From positions 1-61,413 of the forward strand of contig JACPOY010000007.1 in the NCBI GenBank assembly GCA_016191245.1: 61,413 nucleotides of DNA, in the 5' to 3' direction. How positions within the stretch are numbered: position 1 is the first letter of the stretch; every line of letters starts with the position of its first letter. Origin of the DNA: Gammaproteobacteria bacterium (lineage in GTDB: Bacteria > Pseudomonadota > Gammaproteobacteria > Berkiellales > Berkiellaceae). The notes beneath the pieces were generated by a model, which saw only the letters and a program-made list of their open reading frames with translations, did no database searches and was not told the origin of the DNA. A program made the position numbers and the translations under genes. This document shows positions 1-9,220 of the stretch, in pieces.

Positions 1-255
1 ATGAAATATTTATTATCTTATAAGGAAAGCTTTCCAGCATTGATCTTTTCGCCATTAAGGGGTTGATCTATCGCTGATAATTTCAGAATCTTGCCAGTTT
101 TCGCTTATTTATCAATGGGAAATCAAGTGCAATTCCCCTGAGTTTTTCAGTATGAGAGGAACTTTGCAGAAACTAAGCCGGTCTTATTAAAAGGCTATCT
201 AATTTGAATAAATATATAGCATTCCTAATAAGCAAAATGACGATGTGAATAACAA

Positions 256-1056
256 ATGGGTATACCACTAGAAGATTACTTTAAAAGAATTGACTATCGA
301 GGCACTAGAGATCGTACCCGTCAATCTCTGATTGAAATACATCGCCAACAAAGCTTTCATATACCTTATGATATGCTTGATCCCCATTTAGGAATTGCAC
401 CCACCAGACTTGATTCGGACTCGTTATTCCAAAAACTAGTAAACAGCAAAAGAGGAGGCGGTTGCTCGCAAATTAATGAGTTACTTGCTTTGGTATTAAC
501 TGAAATGGGATATAAAGTTGAACGATTAAAGGCACATGTCATGTATCTGACGCCAAAAGACAAAAAGCCTTTAGCTCACAAAGTTCTTATAGTTGAATTT
601 GAAAATCAAAAATGGTTATGTGACACAGGATTCGGTAGTAGAAGTTTAATTGATCCCATCCCTTTTAAGTTAAATACCATTTTTAATCAGTTCAATGAAC
701 TGTTTATGATTGTGAATGATGAAAAATATGGATTTAAGCTTGTCACTAAAATTGATACGCAGTGGGTTGATTTATATGGCTTCAACTTAACGGTTTATCC
801 CCCAGAAGACTTTAATGCAATACACATATATAACTCCACTAACCCAGACGTAATTTTCGTTAAACATGCTATTGTTACGCAACCCTTTATTCATGGTAGA
901 AAAATATTGCTAGATAGAACATATAAGGAACGTACTCAAGACGGAACAAATACCATTCTCATTAAAACGGTGAAGGAATATCATGAGATCCTTAAGGAAG
1001 AGTTTAATGTTGAATTACCCAATCATCAGTCTTTTTTCCCAATAGCCAGCCTCTAG
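256..1056 (+). CDS. Arylamine N-acetyltransferase (NAT family)
   Basis: 266 aa, the usual NAT length. The family transfers acetyl (or another acyl) groups from CoA to arylamines, hydrazines or, in some biosynthetic clusters, amino-aryl starter units, through a Cys-His-Asp triad. All three residues are visible: Cys70 in the RGGGC motif, His108 in AHKVL and Asp123 in CDTGFG. It is a cytosolic enzyme with no signal peptide. The ATG start has only a weak ribosome binding site upstream. It lies alone on the plus strand, ahead of the convergent argC. NATs sometimes act as amide synthases in natural-product clusters, and an isocyanide-synthase-like block lies 1.4 kb away, so a link is possible but is only inference. 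The family call is firm; the substrate is unknown. Confidence 0.9.
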   Translation: MGIPLEDYFKRIDYRGTRDRTRQSLIEIHRQQSFHIPYDMLDPHLGIAPTRLDSDSLFQKLVNSKRGGGCSQINELLALVLTEMGYKVERLKAHVMYLTPKDKKPLAHKVLIVEFENQKWLCDTGFGSRSLIDPIPFKLNTIFNQFNELFMIVNDEKYGFKLVTKIDTQWVDLYGFNLTVYPPEDFNAIHIYNSTNPDVIFVKHAIVTQPFIHGRKILLDRTYKERTQDGTNTILIKTVKEYHEILKEEFNVELPNHQSFFPIASL

Positions 1057-1159
1057 ATAACACCCTCGATGCAACAAACACCAGCTTAAAAAATTCGAAA
1101 CTTTACCAAGCACATCAATGCTTTGTCTGGCATTTTAGCGACAAGAAGCAAAAATAGTT

Positions 1160-2206
1160 TCAAGGGTAAATAGCAATATATTGATCAAGGCCTGTTGTTT
1201 CGGGTAATTGATGCATCAAATTCATATTTTGTATTGCCTGCCCTCCAGCGCCTTTAATAAGGTTGTCAATTGTACTTAACACTATCAGCTGCTGGTTTCG
1301 AGGATTAACATGAATACTAATATCACAGTAATTTGTTCCTCGAACGCTTTTAACACGTGCCATTTTCTTCAAAGGACAAATTCTAATAAAGCTCTCTTTT
1401 TCATAAAATCTTTTGTATATTGTGATAACTTCTTCCTCGGAAAGAATAGCACTTAATTTAAAATAACAGGTGGCAAGGATCCCTCTAATCATGGGTACCG
1501 TATGAGGTGAAAATTGAACAATCATAGATTTTTGCGCGATTAAGCTGAGTTCTTGTTCTATTTCAGGAGTATGTCGATGTGTACCGCTAGTATTAAAGGG
1601 GGCAATATTCTCATCAATTTCAGCATACATGCTCATTATCGAGGGCTTTCGACCATAACCTGACAAACCTACTTTCACGTCAAAGATACATTCATCATGG
1701 ATAATTTTTTCCTTTAGTGCAGGAGCCGTTGCTAATATAGCAGCTGTTGGAACACAGCCCGGGTTAGCTATCAATTGCGCCTTTGCAATCATATCTTTAT
1801 TCGTTATTTCTGGTAACCCATAAACTGCTTGGCTTAGTAACTTTTCCGGCGCACTTTCAAGTTGGTACCATTTTTGATAATCCGCTGATTTCTTCAAACG
1901 AAAATCGGGACCTAAGTCGATAATTTTTTTTCCAGCGGCAAGTAATGGCTGAACAATTGTAGAAGCATTACCATGAGGCAAGGAAATGAAAATCACATCA
2001 CAATTTTCAATAATAGCGTCTAAATCAATTTTTTTGCCTTGAAGGAAAATACGTTTAGCTAGATGCGGATATACTTGAGCAATATCCATTCCTTCATATG
2101 TTTGCGTCATGACGAGTGTGATCTTTACCTCTGGATGCAGAGATAGCATTCGAAGGGTTTCAATCCCTGTATATCCGGTTACACCGATAATGCCAACACG
2201 AATCAT
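1160..2206 (-). CDS. argC: N-acetyl-gamma-glutamyl-phosphate reductase
   Basis: 348 aa. It catalyses the NADPH-dependent reduction of N-acetylglutamyl phosphate to the semialdehyde in arginine synthesis. The N-terminal Rossmann motif GVTGYTG follows the start directly, and the catalytic cysteine is in the ANPGC motif. The open frame extends 83 codons upstream to 2455, but the family start is MIRVGIIG at 2206, preceded by a GGTGG-type ribosome binding site; the upstream extension is non-homologous and includes a repeat remnant. No other arg genes are adjacent. A broken second copy of its 5' end is present at 8153-8254, so this locus has been duplicated or used as a recombination target. Confidence 0.93.
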   Translation of the reverse strand: MIRVGIIGVTGYTGIETLRMLSLHPEVKITLVMTQTYEGMDIAQVYPHLAKRIFLQGKKIDLDAIIENCDVIFISLPHGNASTIVQPLLAAGKKIIDLGPDFRLKKSADYQKWYQLESAPEKLLSQAVYGLPEITNKDMIAKAQLIANPGCVPTAAILATAPALKEKIIHDECIFDVKVGLSGYGRKPSIMSMYAEIDENIAPFNTSGTHRHTPEIEQELSLIAQKSMIVQFSPHTVPMIRGILATCYFKLSAILSEEEVITIYKRFYEKESFIRICPLKKMARVKSVRGTNYCDISIHVNPRNQQLIVLSTIDNLIKGAGGQAIQNMNLMHQLPETTGLDQYIAIYP

Positions 2207-2280
2207 TAGTTTAATTCCACCGAGCTTTCTGTCGATAACATCTATTAAAGAATAGGTAACAATGATTAAAGACACAAGCG
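2161..2280 (-). repeat. Direct repeat copy 1: argC 5' end and leader
   Basis: The first codons of argC and about 75 bp of its upstream region match 8221-8330 in the same orientation. Shared blocks include CCGATAATGCCAACACG and GAATAGGTAACAATGATT, with small indels between them. The two copies bracket the block holding the ligases, the isocyanide synthase and the oxidase. Confidence 0.85.
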
Positions 2281-2305
2281 GACAGTATTTCACATGAAGG
2301 GATGA

Positions 2306-2350
2306 CGTGGAAATTTTATTATCTTCAACTATTGTTAATTCACTTTTCAT
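2306..2350 (-). pseudogene. Remnant of a BRO-type gene start
   Basis: Read on the minus strand this encodes MKSELTIVEDNKIS, closely matching the first residues (MKSELTIFEDYKI) of the intact BRO-type protein at 16032-16877. DNA similarity is also evident. The frame continues only into unrelated sequence, so this is a fragment. It lies between argC and the first PaaK-like gene. Confidence 0.6.
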
Positions 2351-2485
2351 ACAAGAGCAAACAACTGAAAAGAAACCCAGATCCTCTTTAACCTTAAGTT
2401 CTAAAATTCTATGTATGACTATACTTACTTCTATAATTGACACCCACCTCATCAAGGCGGGATCTTTGGGCAGGCATCAGGGGAT

Positions 2486-3943
2486 ATGAAATTATTTAAT
2501 TTCTTAAATACTCTCCATAGGTTTTTTCCCCGATTAAGAGATTTTTGGGAAACTCCATCCAATACATCGAAATTGACCACCGCACAAACAAAAGATATGC
2601 AAAAGAATCTCCCTGAGATATCCGAGGCATTATATTGGTCTAAACAAAAACTTCAACAAATGCGTAATGAACGACTTAAGAAATTATTAATTCACGCAAA
2701 ATCATATTCACCTTGGTATCAAAAATCATTAGCACACATTGATGTAGATAACTTTACCGAGCAAAAGTTAAATGAACTTCCTGTGATGAATAAAAAAATT
2801 TTAATGGATAATTGGGATGAAATTGTCACCAATCGAAAGCTCACTTTAGAGATTGCTGAAAAGCATCTTGAAAAAATGACCCATGATGAAGACACCTTAT
2901 ATCTGCTTAACCGTTACCATGTATTAGCAACAAGCGGATCAAGTGGAAAGCGTGGTGTTTTCATATATGATTGGGATGAATGGAACAAGCATTATTCATT
3001 TTTTATACGGTATCCATATTACAATCAGGCACGCACTGACGTTTTAACGGCCCAAACTACAATAACAAAAATTGTTCAGGTTGTTGTATGTAACACTGTC
3101 TTTGCACTGTACTCTCTTGCCAAAACATATAAATTCAATAATATAGAAATGTTTTACCTTCCCGTAACTTTGCCAATGCATCAAATTGTTGAAGGTTTAA
3201 ATCATATTCAAGCTGATATTTTAAAAGGAACACCCAGTACTATTTACAAACTGTGTCAAGAAGCCAATGAAGGCCGACTAAAGATTCAACCTACTACCAT
3301 TAATGTTACTGGAGAACCTCTTTACAAACCCATTCGCGCACTCATACAAAAAATTTGGCCAAATGCTAAAGTTTTCAATATCTATGGCGCAAGTGAAGGA
3401 ATTATTGGAATGAATTGCCGTGCCAATAGTGAACAGATGCATTTGAACGAAGATGCATGTATTGTTGAACCCCTTGATGAATGGAATAATCCTATTAATA
3501 AAGGAGTAAAATCTAGCAAACTCTATTTAACGAATTTGTATAATTATACATTGCCTCTTATCCGCTATGAAATGTCAGATCAGCTGGTATTTTTAGACAA
3601 AACATGCGATTGTGGGATACAACATCAACTTATAGATGAACCTCAAGGTCGGCCTGAATTTGATTTTACCTATTCTGGTAATATTTTTGTGCATCATCTT
3701 TTATTTGTCACACCACTATTGTTGGAAAAAAATATCCAAGAATACCAGGTCATACAGACTCTCAATGGAGCAGATATTAGAGTTTTGCTCATTGGATATA
3801 TCGATAAGGATAAATTAAAAAATAATATTAGTAATAAATTAAACAAATTGGGCTTGTCTGAACCGAAGATAAATATAATCGAAGTGATAAAGTTTGATTA
3901 TCCTTCTTCAGGAAAGTTAAAGCGCTTTGTTAAAATTAATTAG
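2486..3943 (+). CDS. PaaK/CapK-like adenylate-forming enzyme (copy 1)
   Basis: 485 aa, similar in layout to phenylacetate-CoA ligase and related AMP-binding enzymes, which activate carboxylic acids as acyl-adenylates. The P-loop-like motif TSGSSGKRG is at residues 149-157, the A5-type motif YGASEG at 300-305, and PLIRYEMSD with the conserved Asp365 is followed by CDCG at 374-377, as in PaaK relatives. An AGGGG ribosome binding site precedes the ATG. No membrane segments are seen. It is tail to tail with a paralogue at 3949-5388, separated by 5 bp. Its motifs are intact, so it is the likely catalytic member of the pair. The acid it activates is unknown; the isocyanide synthase next door makes a role in a small-molecule pathway plausible. 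Confidence 0.8.
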   Translation: MKLFNFLNTLHRFFPRLRDFWETPSNTSKLTTAQTKDMQKNLPEISEALYWSKQKLQQMRNERLKKLLIHAKSYSPWYQKSLAHIDVDNFTEQKLNELPVMNKKILMDNWDEIVTNRKLTLEIAEKHLEKMTHDEDTLYLLNRYHVLATSGSSGKRGVFIYDWDEWNKHYSFFIRYPYYNQARTDVLTAQTTITKIVQVVVCNTVFALYSLAKTYKFNNIEMFYLPVTLPMHQIVEGLNHIQADILKGTPSTIYKLCQEANEGRLKIQPTTINVTGEPLYKPIRALIQKIWPNAKVFNIYGASEGIIGMNCRANSEQMHLNEDACIVEPLDEWNNPINKGVKSSKLYLTNLYNYTLPLIRYEMSDQLVFLDKTCDCGIQHQLIDEPQGRPEFDFTYSGNIFVHHLLFVTPLLLEKNIQEYQVIQTLNGADIRVLLIGYIDKDKLKNNISNKLNKLGLSEPKINIIEVIKFDYPSSGKLKRFVKIN

Positions 3944-3948
3944 TAAAA

Positions 3949-5388
3949 CTATTCCATTTTTATAAAACGTCGTAGCTTTCCTGAAGGTAGAAAGTCGAAT
4001 TTTGCTACTTCAAATACTCTTACATCAGGATTCGCTAGGCCTAAATTGGCTAACTTCATAGATATATTAGCTTTTAACTTATCTTTATCAACAAAACCAC
4101 AAGTTAAAATTTTTAGATCTGCACCATTTTTAGTTTGTATGACCTGATAATCAATAATATTTTTTTCAAACAATAGTGGTGTGACAAATAGTAGATGATG
4201 AGCAAATATATTATCAGGATAGACAAAATCATATTCAAGCCGACCTTGAGGTTCATCTATAAGTTGATAGTTTATACCACAATCACAATCTTTATCTAAA
4301 AAGCGAATTTTGTCTGACATTTCATAACGTATTAATGGTAAAGTAAAATATCCCAAATTTGTTAAATATAGTTTACTTGCTTGAGTACCTTTAGGAACAG
4401 GATTATAATTCTGATCCAGCGGTTCAACAATGCACGCATCTTCATTTAGATGCATTTGTTCTGTATTTGCTCGGCAATTAACTGCACTAATACCCTCACA
4501 TGAGCCGTAAGTATTGAAAAGGTTGATATTAGGCCAAACAGTTTTGATAAAGTTGCGCATAGGCTTATATAATACTTCGCCTGATACATCAATAATTTTA
4601 GGCTCTATATGGAGTCTTTTTGCTCTAGCTTCTTGACATATTTTATAAATGGTACTGGGTGTTCCTTGTAATACATCGGGTTGAATACTATTTAGTCCCG
4701 CAACAATTTCATTGATAGGTAAAGTGACTGGGAGGAAATACCTTTCAATCTCATCCAGTTTAAAAGATTTTGCAATGGCATACACTGCATATATAGGATT
4801 GCAAACAATAATTTGTACAATTTTGATTTTCTTACTAGAACCTGCAAATATTTTTTTCATATCCTGACGGTAAAGGCGGTATCTTACAAAGCGAGCATAG
4901 CCTCTGTTCCACTCATTCCAATCATAAACAAATACACCATGTCTTCCAGTCGTTTTACTTGTTGCTAACACATGATAACGATTTAAAAGGTATAATGTAT
5001 TTTCATCCTGACTCATTTTTTCTAAGTGTTTCTCAACTAATTCTAAAGAAAGCTTTGGATTTGTAACAAATAAATCCCAATTGTCCATTAAAGTTTTTTT
5101 ATTGATGGGCGGAATTTCAGGTAATCTTTCGAGGTTGAAATTTTCAACATCAATTTTAGCTAACGTTTTTTTGTACCAGGTTGAATTTGATTTTGCATGT
5201 CTTAATAGTGCTTTTAAACGTTCATTTTGTATTTGTTTAATTTTTTCTTTTGGTATAGTTAATTCATCTATGACTGTTTGTAAGCACAACTTGAAATCTT
5301 GGGTTTGCATTTGAATTAATTCTTCTGTGCTTTTCGACCCGTTTATTAAGCTGGAAATGCCAGAAATGATATTAAGTAATTTTTTCAT
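3949..5388 (-). CDS. PaaK/CapK-like adenylate-forming enzyme (copy 2, altered P-loop)
   Basis: 479 aa, clearly a paralogue of 2486-3943. Long shared stretches include LLNRYHVLATS, EQMHLNEDACIVEPL and DEPQGR. The phosphate-binding loop reads TSKTTGRHG (residues 143-151) where copy 1 has TSGSSGKRG, so a glycine and a serine of the usual motif are replaced. The later motifs YGSCEG, PLIRYEMSD and CDCG are kept. It may have weakened ATP chemistry, a different nucleotide preference, or a structural role. It is on the same strand as, and 98 bp downstream of, the isocyanide synthase and could share its transcript. The substrate is unknown. Confidence 0.78.
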   Translation of the reverse strand: MKKLLNIISGISSLINGSKSTEELIQMQTQDFKLCLQTVIDELTIPKEKIKQIQNERLKALLRHAKSNSTWYKKTLAKIDVENFNLERLPEIPPINKKTLMDNWDLFVTNPKLSLELVEKHLEKMSQDENTLYLLNRYHVLATSKTTGRHGVFVYDWNEWNRGYARFVRYRLYRQDMKKIFAGSSKKIKIVQIIVCNPIYAVYAIAKSFKLDEIERYFLPVTLPINEIVAGLNSIQPDVLQGTPSTIYKICQEARAKRLHIEPKIIDVSGEVLYKPMRNFIKTVWPNINLFNTYGSCEGISAVNCRANTEQMHLNEDACIVEPLDQNYNPVPKGTQASKLYLTNLGYFTLPLIRYEMSDKIRFLDKDCDCGINYQLIDEPQGRLEYDFVYPDNIFAHHLLFVTPLLFEKNIIDYQVIQTKNGADLKILTCGFVDKDKLKANISMKLANLGLANPDVRVFEVAKFDFLPSGKLRRFIKME

Positions 5389-5486
5389 TAAATAGTTGGT
5401 CTCATCATTTCAATTTATAATATAGTCATTACAAATGGAAGCATTGCATTTATTCTTTAATCGTATGCCAAAAGTCATAGTTTCAC

Positions 5487-7073
5487 CTACCACTTTCTTT
5501 TACGTATCATATGTTGCTCTATTGTCTCAAAGAGAGCGTCAATATTGTCAAATTGTATGTCTGGATACACATAAAATAATGGTTGGTCTTTTCTAAAAGG
5601 AGCGTTTTTAATATTTTCTACTGTGATAGGAGTAGCATTTATACTCTCCAACGATAAAACGGGGAGCGTATATAATTTTATTTTATCATGTTTAGTTCTC
5701 TTCAATACCCCAACCCCATGCCATGGTTGAACTTGAAAACCAAACGCCGTGGTTGCCAATATAGCAACTTGGCCTGGTTTTGCATGTATTGTCCAACGGA
5801 TATGATCAGGAAAACATGTAATGATCGGCTCTTTACTTAAGTCTCTATCACTTCGGATTTCTGCCATATAATGGATTGCAGCATGCCATGCCTCACGCAG
5901 CATGGATTGACGTAAATACTCCAAAAGCTTTTCTGGTGTGGGACTCTTTAATAATGGATTTGAAATAAAATTTTCAACTTGAACAAGATCACTTTTCGAT
6001 AATTCTATATAAGGCTCGAATATATGCCTAGTAAGCTCTTGGTATAAATCTACATAATTTTTAGCATGTAAATCAGCATAGGTTGAAAGCGCTGTATATT
6101 TTACGATATAAATTAATGATTTGAATAAAGGAATATATCTGCCTTCAGGGTTACACATTTCAGGATCAGGATCTACTGCGATAGCTTTATTCATTGTTTG
6201 GGACATATGATAAGGATCCAAGAGTGGAACCATCAAGTTTGTGTAATGATGGAACACGCGCTCTCTGATAGCTTTTTTTTCTAATTGCAAATCTTGTGAA
6301 AGATAGTTCGCGATGACGTTTTGATAATCAAAAATTTCTACATAATTTGAAATCCCTAATTTTTTTATCCACCAGCGCAAGTGTTCTTGATACTGCTCAA
6401 TTTTTTCATTATGTTCATTTAAAAAAGTATTAAAGCGACTTCCATCACAAATTACCGTAAATGCTCCCATTGTATTATTGGAATTTTTAATGTCGTTACG
6501 GTAAATAAAATCTATTGTTTTTGCTACTTCAACCAATTCAAGTAAAAAATTTACTTCAGCCAAATCAGGCATATCCCCTCTGCATTTAAGCGGCGAAGAG
6601 GATTTATAAGGCAAAGCAAGAATAACCATTTTGATAGGTTTTTTATCTTCAATTAATTTCTTTATTTTTTCATATAGCATTAGACGTGAAGTATTTGATC
6701 GTGGTCCTTTGATAAATTGCCTATCAAACATAATTTCGGTAATCATTTCTGGAACATCAATGTTATTAGGAGAGTTTAATCCATATAATGTAAAGTTTTT
6801 TTTGGCTCTGATTTTTACAGCACTAACACGCTCTTTTATAAATTTATCAGATGCGTCTATAAGAGTGGGGATCAGGCGTTCAAAAATGAGTGATACATCT
6901 ACTGTCAAAGCATTTTTTGAAAATTCTTGCAGACTATAAAGATGGAGATTAGATTGTTGATTGATATCATGCATAAAATGGGCGCTTATCACGGCTTCAC
7001 TTTTTCGGTTTAATCCGATCTGATAAACACCCGATTGATCCTTTATTCTGTTTTTCCTGCCTTTTTTAGTCAT
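5487..7073 (-). CDS. Isocyanide synthase, DIT1/PvcA family
   Basis: 528 aa. This family (PvcA, IsnA, yeast Dit1) converts the amino group of an amino acid such as tyrosine or tryptophan to an isonitrile, using ribulose-5-phosphate carbon in the bacterial enzymes. Family signatures are present in order: LPYKSSSP followed by MPDLAE (residues 153-173), CDGSRF with Asp210, a tyrosine-containing helix (YQEHL), and near the C-terminus PDHIRWTIH and QPWHGV. It is longer than classical PvcA (about 330 aa), with extra N-terminal and middle segments. It starts inside the stop of the upstream oxidase gene (ATGA overlap), so the two are translationally coupled. No PvcB-type Fe(II)/2-oxoglutarate oxygenase is nearby. 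The family call is good; the amino-acid substrate cannot be read. Confidence 0.82.
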   Translation of the reverse strand: MTKKGRKNRIKDQSGVYQIGLNRKSEAVISAHFMHDINQQSNLHLYSLQEFSKNALTVDVSLIFERLIPTLIDASDKFIKERVSAVKIRAKKNFTLYGLNSPNNIDVPEMITEIMFDRQFIKGPRSNTSRLMLYEKIKKLIEDKKPIKMVILALPYKSSSPLKCRGDMPDLAEVNFLLELVEVAKTIDFIYRNDIKNSNNTMGAFTVICDGSRFNTFLNEHNEKIEQYQEHLRWWIKKLGISNYVEIFDYQNVIANYLSQDLQLEKKAIRERVFHHYTNLMVPLLDPYHMSQTMNKAIAVDPDPEMCNPEGRYIPLFKSLIYIVKYTALSTYADLHAKNYVDLYQELTRHIFEPYIELSKSDLVQVENFISNPLLKSPTPEKLLEYLRQSMLREAWHAAIHYMAEIRSDRDLSKEPIITCFPDHIRWTIHAKPGQVAILATTAFGFQVQPWHGVGVLKRTKHDKIKLYTLPVLSLESINATPITVENIKNAPFRKDQPLFYVYPDIQFDNIDALFETIEQHMIRKRKW

Positions 7074-8143
7074 TTATTTCCAATGTAACTTAAATTTTTA
7101 TTAAAATTCTTAATCTCTTGAATATGAGGGCAACCTGTTAATTTCATCGTTATTTCAAATTCATCCTTTAATATATTGAGCATAGCTTCTACTCCTTTTT
7201 CCCCATGTAAAGCTAATGCCCATAACACAGGTCTACCTATCAGAATAGCATCGGCTCCTAAGGCAATGGATTTGAATATATCTGTGCCACGGGTAATACC
7301 TCCATCCATCAACACCATTGTTCGCCCAGCTACCCTTTTAACAATGTCAGGTAATACAGTTATGGTCGCTTCAGAGGTATCGAGTTGTCGTCCACCATGA
7401 TTTGATACAACTATCCCTGAAATATTCAAATGGCAGGCATTCTCCGCATCCATTGGGTTCAAAATGCCTTTTAAGAAAATAGGTAGTATTGTAATAGATT
7501 TTACCCACTCAATATCTTGCCAAGTTAAAGAGGGATCAAATTCATGAGCGGTGAAATGATAAATTACTTCGCTATTGACAGTACTGTTAAAGTTACCGGT
7601 AGATAGTCCGGGCGGCAAGGTAAATTGATTGCGGACATCTCTATCCCTTTTTCCAGTCACTGGGGTGCCCACCGACACAACGATAGCCTTGTATCCCGCT
7701 TTTTCAGCACGACGAATAAGCGCTTCAGTGAGATCTCTATTTTTTAAAATGTAAATCTGCAACCAAAGATTATTATTCATTGAATTGGTCGCAATGTCTT
7801 CAAGTGATATATTCGACATTGAACTCACCACCATAGGGATCCCACAAGATTGAGCCGCTTTAGCGCTAGCCACCTCTCCTTGCTTATCCACCAATTGATG
7901 AAAAGCCGTCGGGGCAATTAAAATGGGGGAAGATATCTTCGTGCCTAAGAGGCTAACGGATGGATCAATTGAAGAAACATCTCTTAAGCACAAGGGCCTT
8001 AGACTAATATTATCAAAAGCCTCTTTGTTATTTCGTTTTGTTATTTCATCGCACGCGCCGGCATCAATAAAGTCAAAAGTATTTTTTGACAGCTTACGCT
8101 TTGCTAACAGTCTATAATCAGCTACAGCAACCGGATTCTTCAT
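7070..8143 (-). CDS. FMN-dependent alpha-hydroxy-acid oxidase/dehydrogenase
   Basis: 357 aa, full length for the lactate/glycolate/mandelate oxidase family. These TIM-barrel flavoenzymes oxidise 2-hydroxy acids to 2-oxo acids. The active-site motif VSNHGGRQLD with its catalytic histidine is present, as are LMDGGITRGTDIFKSIALGAD (FMN phosphate site, split here as LMDGGI and ALGAD) and GKRDRDVRN. The usual DTP in the TVDTPV motif reads GTP, a mild departure. It is the first gene of a two-gene unit overlapping the isocyanide synthase by 4 bp, which suggests a shared pathway. A generic lactate dehydrogenase is the alternative. A broken argC start lies just upstream. Confidence 0.88.
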   Translation of the reverse strand: MKNPVAVADYRLLAKRKLSKNTFDFIDAGACDEITKRNNKEAFDNISLRPLCLRDVSSIDPSVSLLGTKISSPILIAPTAFHQLVDKQGEVASAKAAQSCGIPMVVSSMSNISLEDIATNSMNNNLWLQIYILKNRDLTEALIRRAEKAGYKAIVVSVGTPVTGKRDRDVRNQFTLPPGLSTGNFNSTVNSEVIYHFTAHEFDPSLTWQDIEWVKSITILPIFLKGILNPMDAENACHLNISGIVVSNHGGRQLDTSEATITVLPDIVKRVAGRTMVLMDGGITRGTDIFKSIALGADAILIGRPVLWALALHGEKGVEAMLNILKDEFEITMKLTGCPHIQEIKNFNKNLSYIGNK

Positions 8144-8152
8144 CGTTTAGCC

Positions 8153-8254
8153 CTAATTCGCGTGTTCATCAAGCATTGCTTTCGATTGCGATATTACTGG
8201 CGTGTTTATATCTTTGGGTGCTAACCCTGTGACGCCGATAATGCCAACACGCAT
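8153..8254 (-). pseudogene. Broken argC start (33-codon remnant)
   Basis: The minus-strand frame begins MRVGIIGVTG, identical in style to the ArgC N-terminus, then diverges after about ten codons and stops. It is preceded by the same leader sequence as argC at 2206. It is the outer member of the direct repeat pair that brackets 2.2-8.3 kb and stands 9 bp before the oxidase gene. Confidence 0.75.
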
Positions 8255-8330
8255 GATTAGTTAATATTCCAGGGATATTTATTTGATAACAGCTATTAAA
8301 AGAATAGGTAACAATGATTTAAGACACAAG
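8221..8330 (-). repeat. Direct repeat copy 2: argC 5' end and leader
   Basis: Matches 2161-2280 in the same orientation, with blocks CGATAATGCCAACACG and AGAATAGGTAACAATGATT and a short deletion near the coding end. The remaining bases up to 8382 show no recognisable gene. Confidence 0.85.
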
Positions 8331-8382
8331 AAAATATTGGCAGACATTCAAACAAAAGGGTTTGCCGTTCTAAGTTTGACAC

Positions 8383-9174
8383 CTAAAAGACTTCGACAAC
8401 AATATTGTTTAACTCTGTATATGAGGTATAAAGAAATGCATTTACCTGAGGATTTTCATTGCATGGCTGCGCAGGGGCTCTTCTAATTTTATCTCTTCTT
8501 AATTGCTTAAGAAATTGCTTGGATTCCATATCCACCAGTTTCATGATTTGATTTACACTTTCATGACCTTTATCGCAAGCATAAATTAATTCTATATTAT
8601 CTGGCAGATAGAATTGATCGATAATGGGCTTTTCTTTGTTGTTATAGGCTTCAATATTTTCTAAATCAGAGTCAACAATGACTCCCATTTTTGAACTATT
8701 GTCATTAATAATGTTTTTAATAATTTCTCGCCAAACAAATTTTTCTGGATTGACGCGAAGATTAGTAAGTTCAAGCACTCGAATCTGAGATTGAAATTTA
8801 ACTATTGTTTTATCCGCTATTTGTAAAAAATCAGCCTCTACAAAACTACCGGCACAAATACCTTTACTCTTCAAATCGTGATTTGTACTGATAGCAAATA
8901 CTCTTTGGTATTGCGCCATTGCACCCTTCATCCCATCTTCATATATATTTTTAGGATCAAGTGGCATGCTGCTAAGAATTTTTGGCTTATTGTTACCATT
9001 TACTAGATTAGCTCGATAAACGTCACGATAGACTTTTTTAGGATAGACTCGCTCACCTTCAGAAAGAAGAATGATTTCACCTGAAGGAAGTTTCTGAGTT
9101 TCTGTTGTTGTTGGTTGATCAAATAGAAATCTCAAACTAACGTTGATAGATTTTGGCGGGGTTTTATTGGTCAT
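8383..9174 (-). CDS. Hypothetical protein, 263 aa
   Basis: Not recognised. It is a soluble protein rich in Lys, Asp and Asn, with no signal peptide and no membrane segment. The central part (about residues 100-200) alternates hydrophobic strands with charged helices and contains GVIVDSDLENIEAY, and the C-terminal part is basic (KQFLKQLRRDKIRRAP). It lies between the argC remnant and the dehydratase/regulator pair, all on the minus strand, with a 46-bp gap to the dehydratase. Nothing supports a specific function; a lineage-specific or secreted effector protein is possible. Confidence 0.6.
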   Translation of the reverse strand: MTNKTPPKSINVSLRFLFDQPTTTETQKLPSGEIILLSEGERVYPKKVYRDVYRANLVNGNNKPKILSSMPLDPKNIYEDGMKGAMAQYQRVFAISTNHDLKSKGICAGSFVEADFLQIADKTIVKFQSQIRVLELTNLRVNPEKFVWREIIKNIINDNSSKMGVIVDSDLENIEAYNNKEKPIIDQFYLPDNIELIYACDKGHESVNQIMKLVDMESKQFLKQLRRDKIRRAPAQPCNENPQVNAFLYTSYTELNNIVVEVF

Positions 9175-9220
9175 AGAACTGCTTCCGTATGTAACTTTTC
9201 TAGTAAATAATCAGCTTGAA

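Noticed and set aside
1160..2455. Long 431-codon version of argC
   Set aside because: The first 83 codons lie in the repeated leader and BRO remnant, are not ArgC-like, and a good start with family N-terminus is at 2206.
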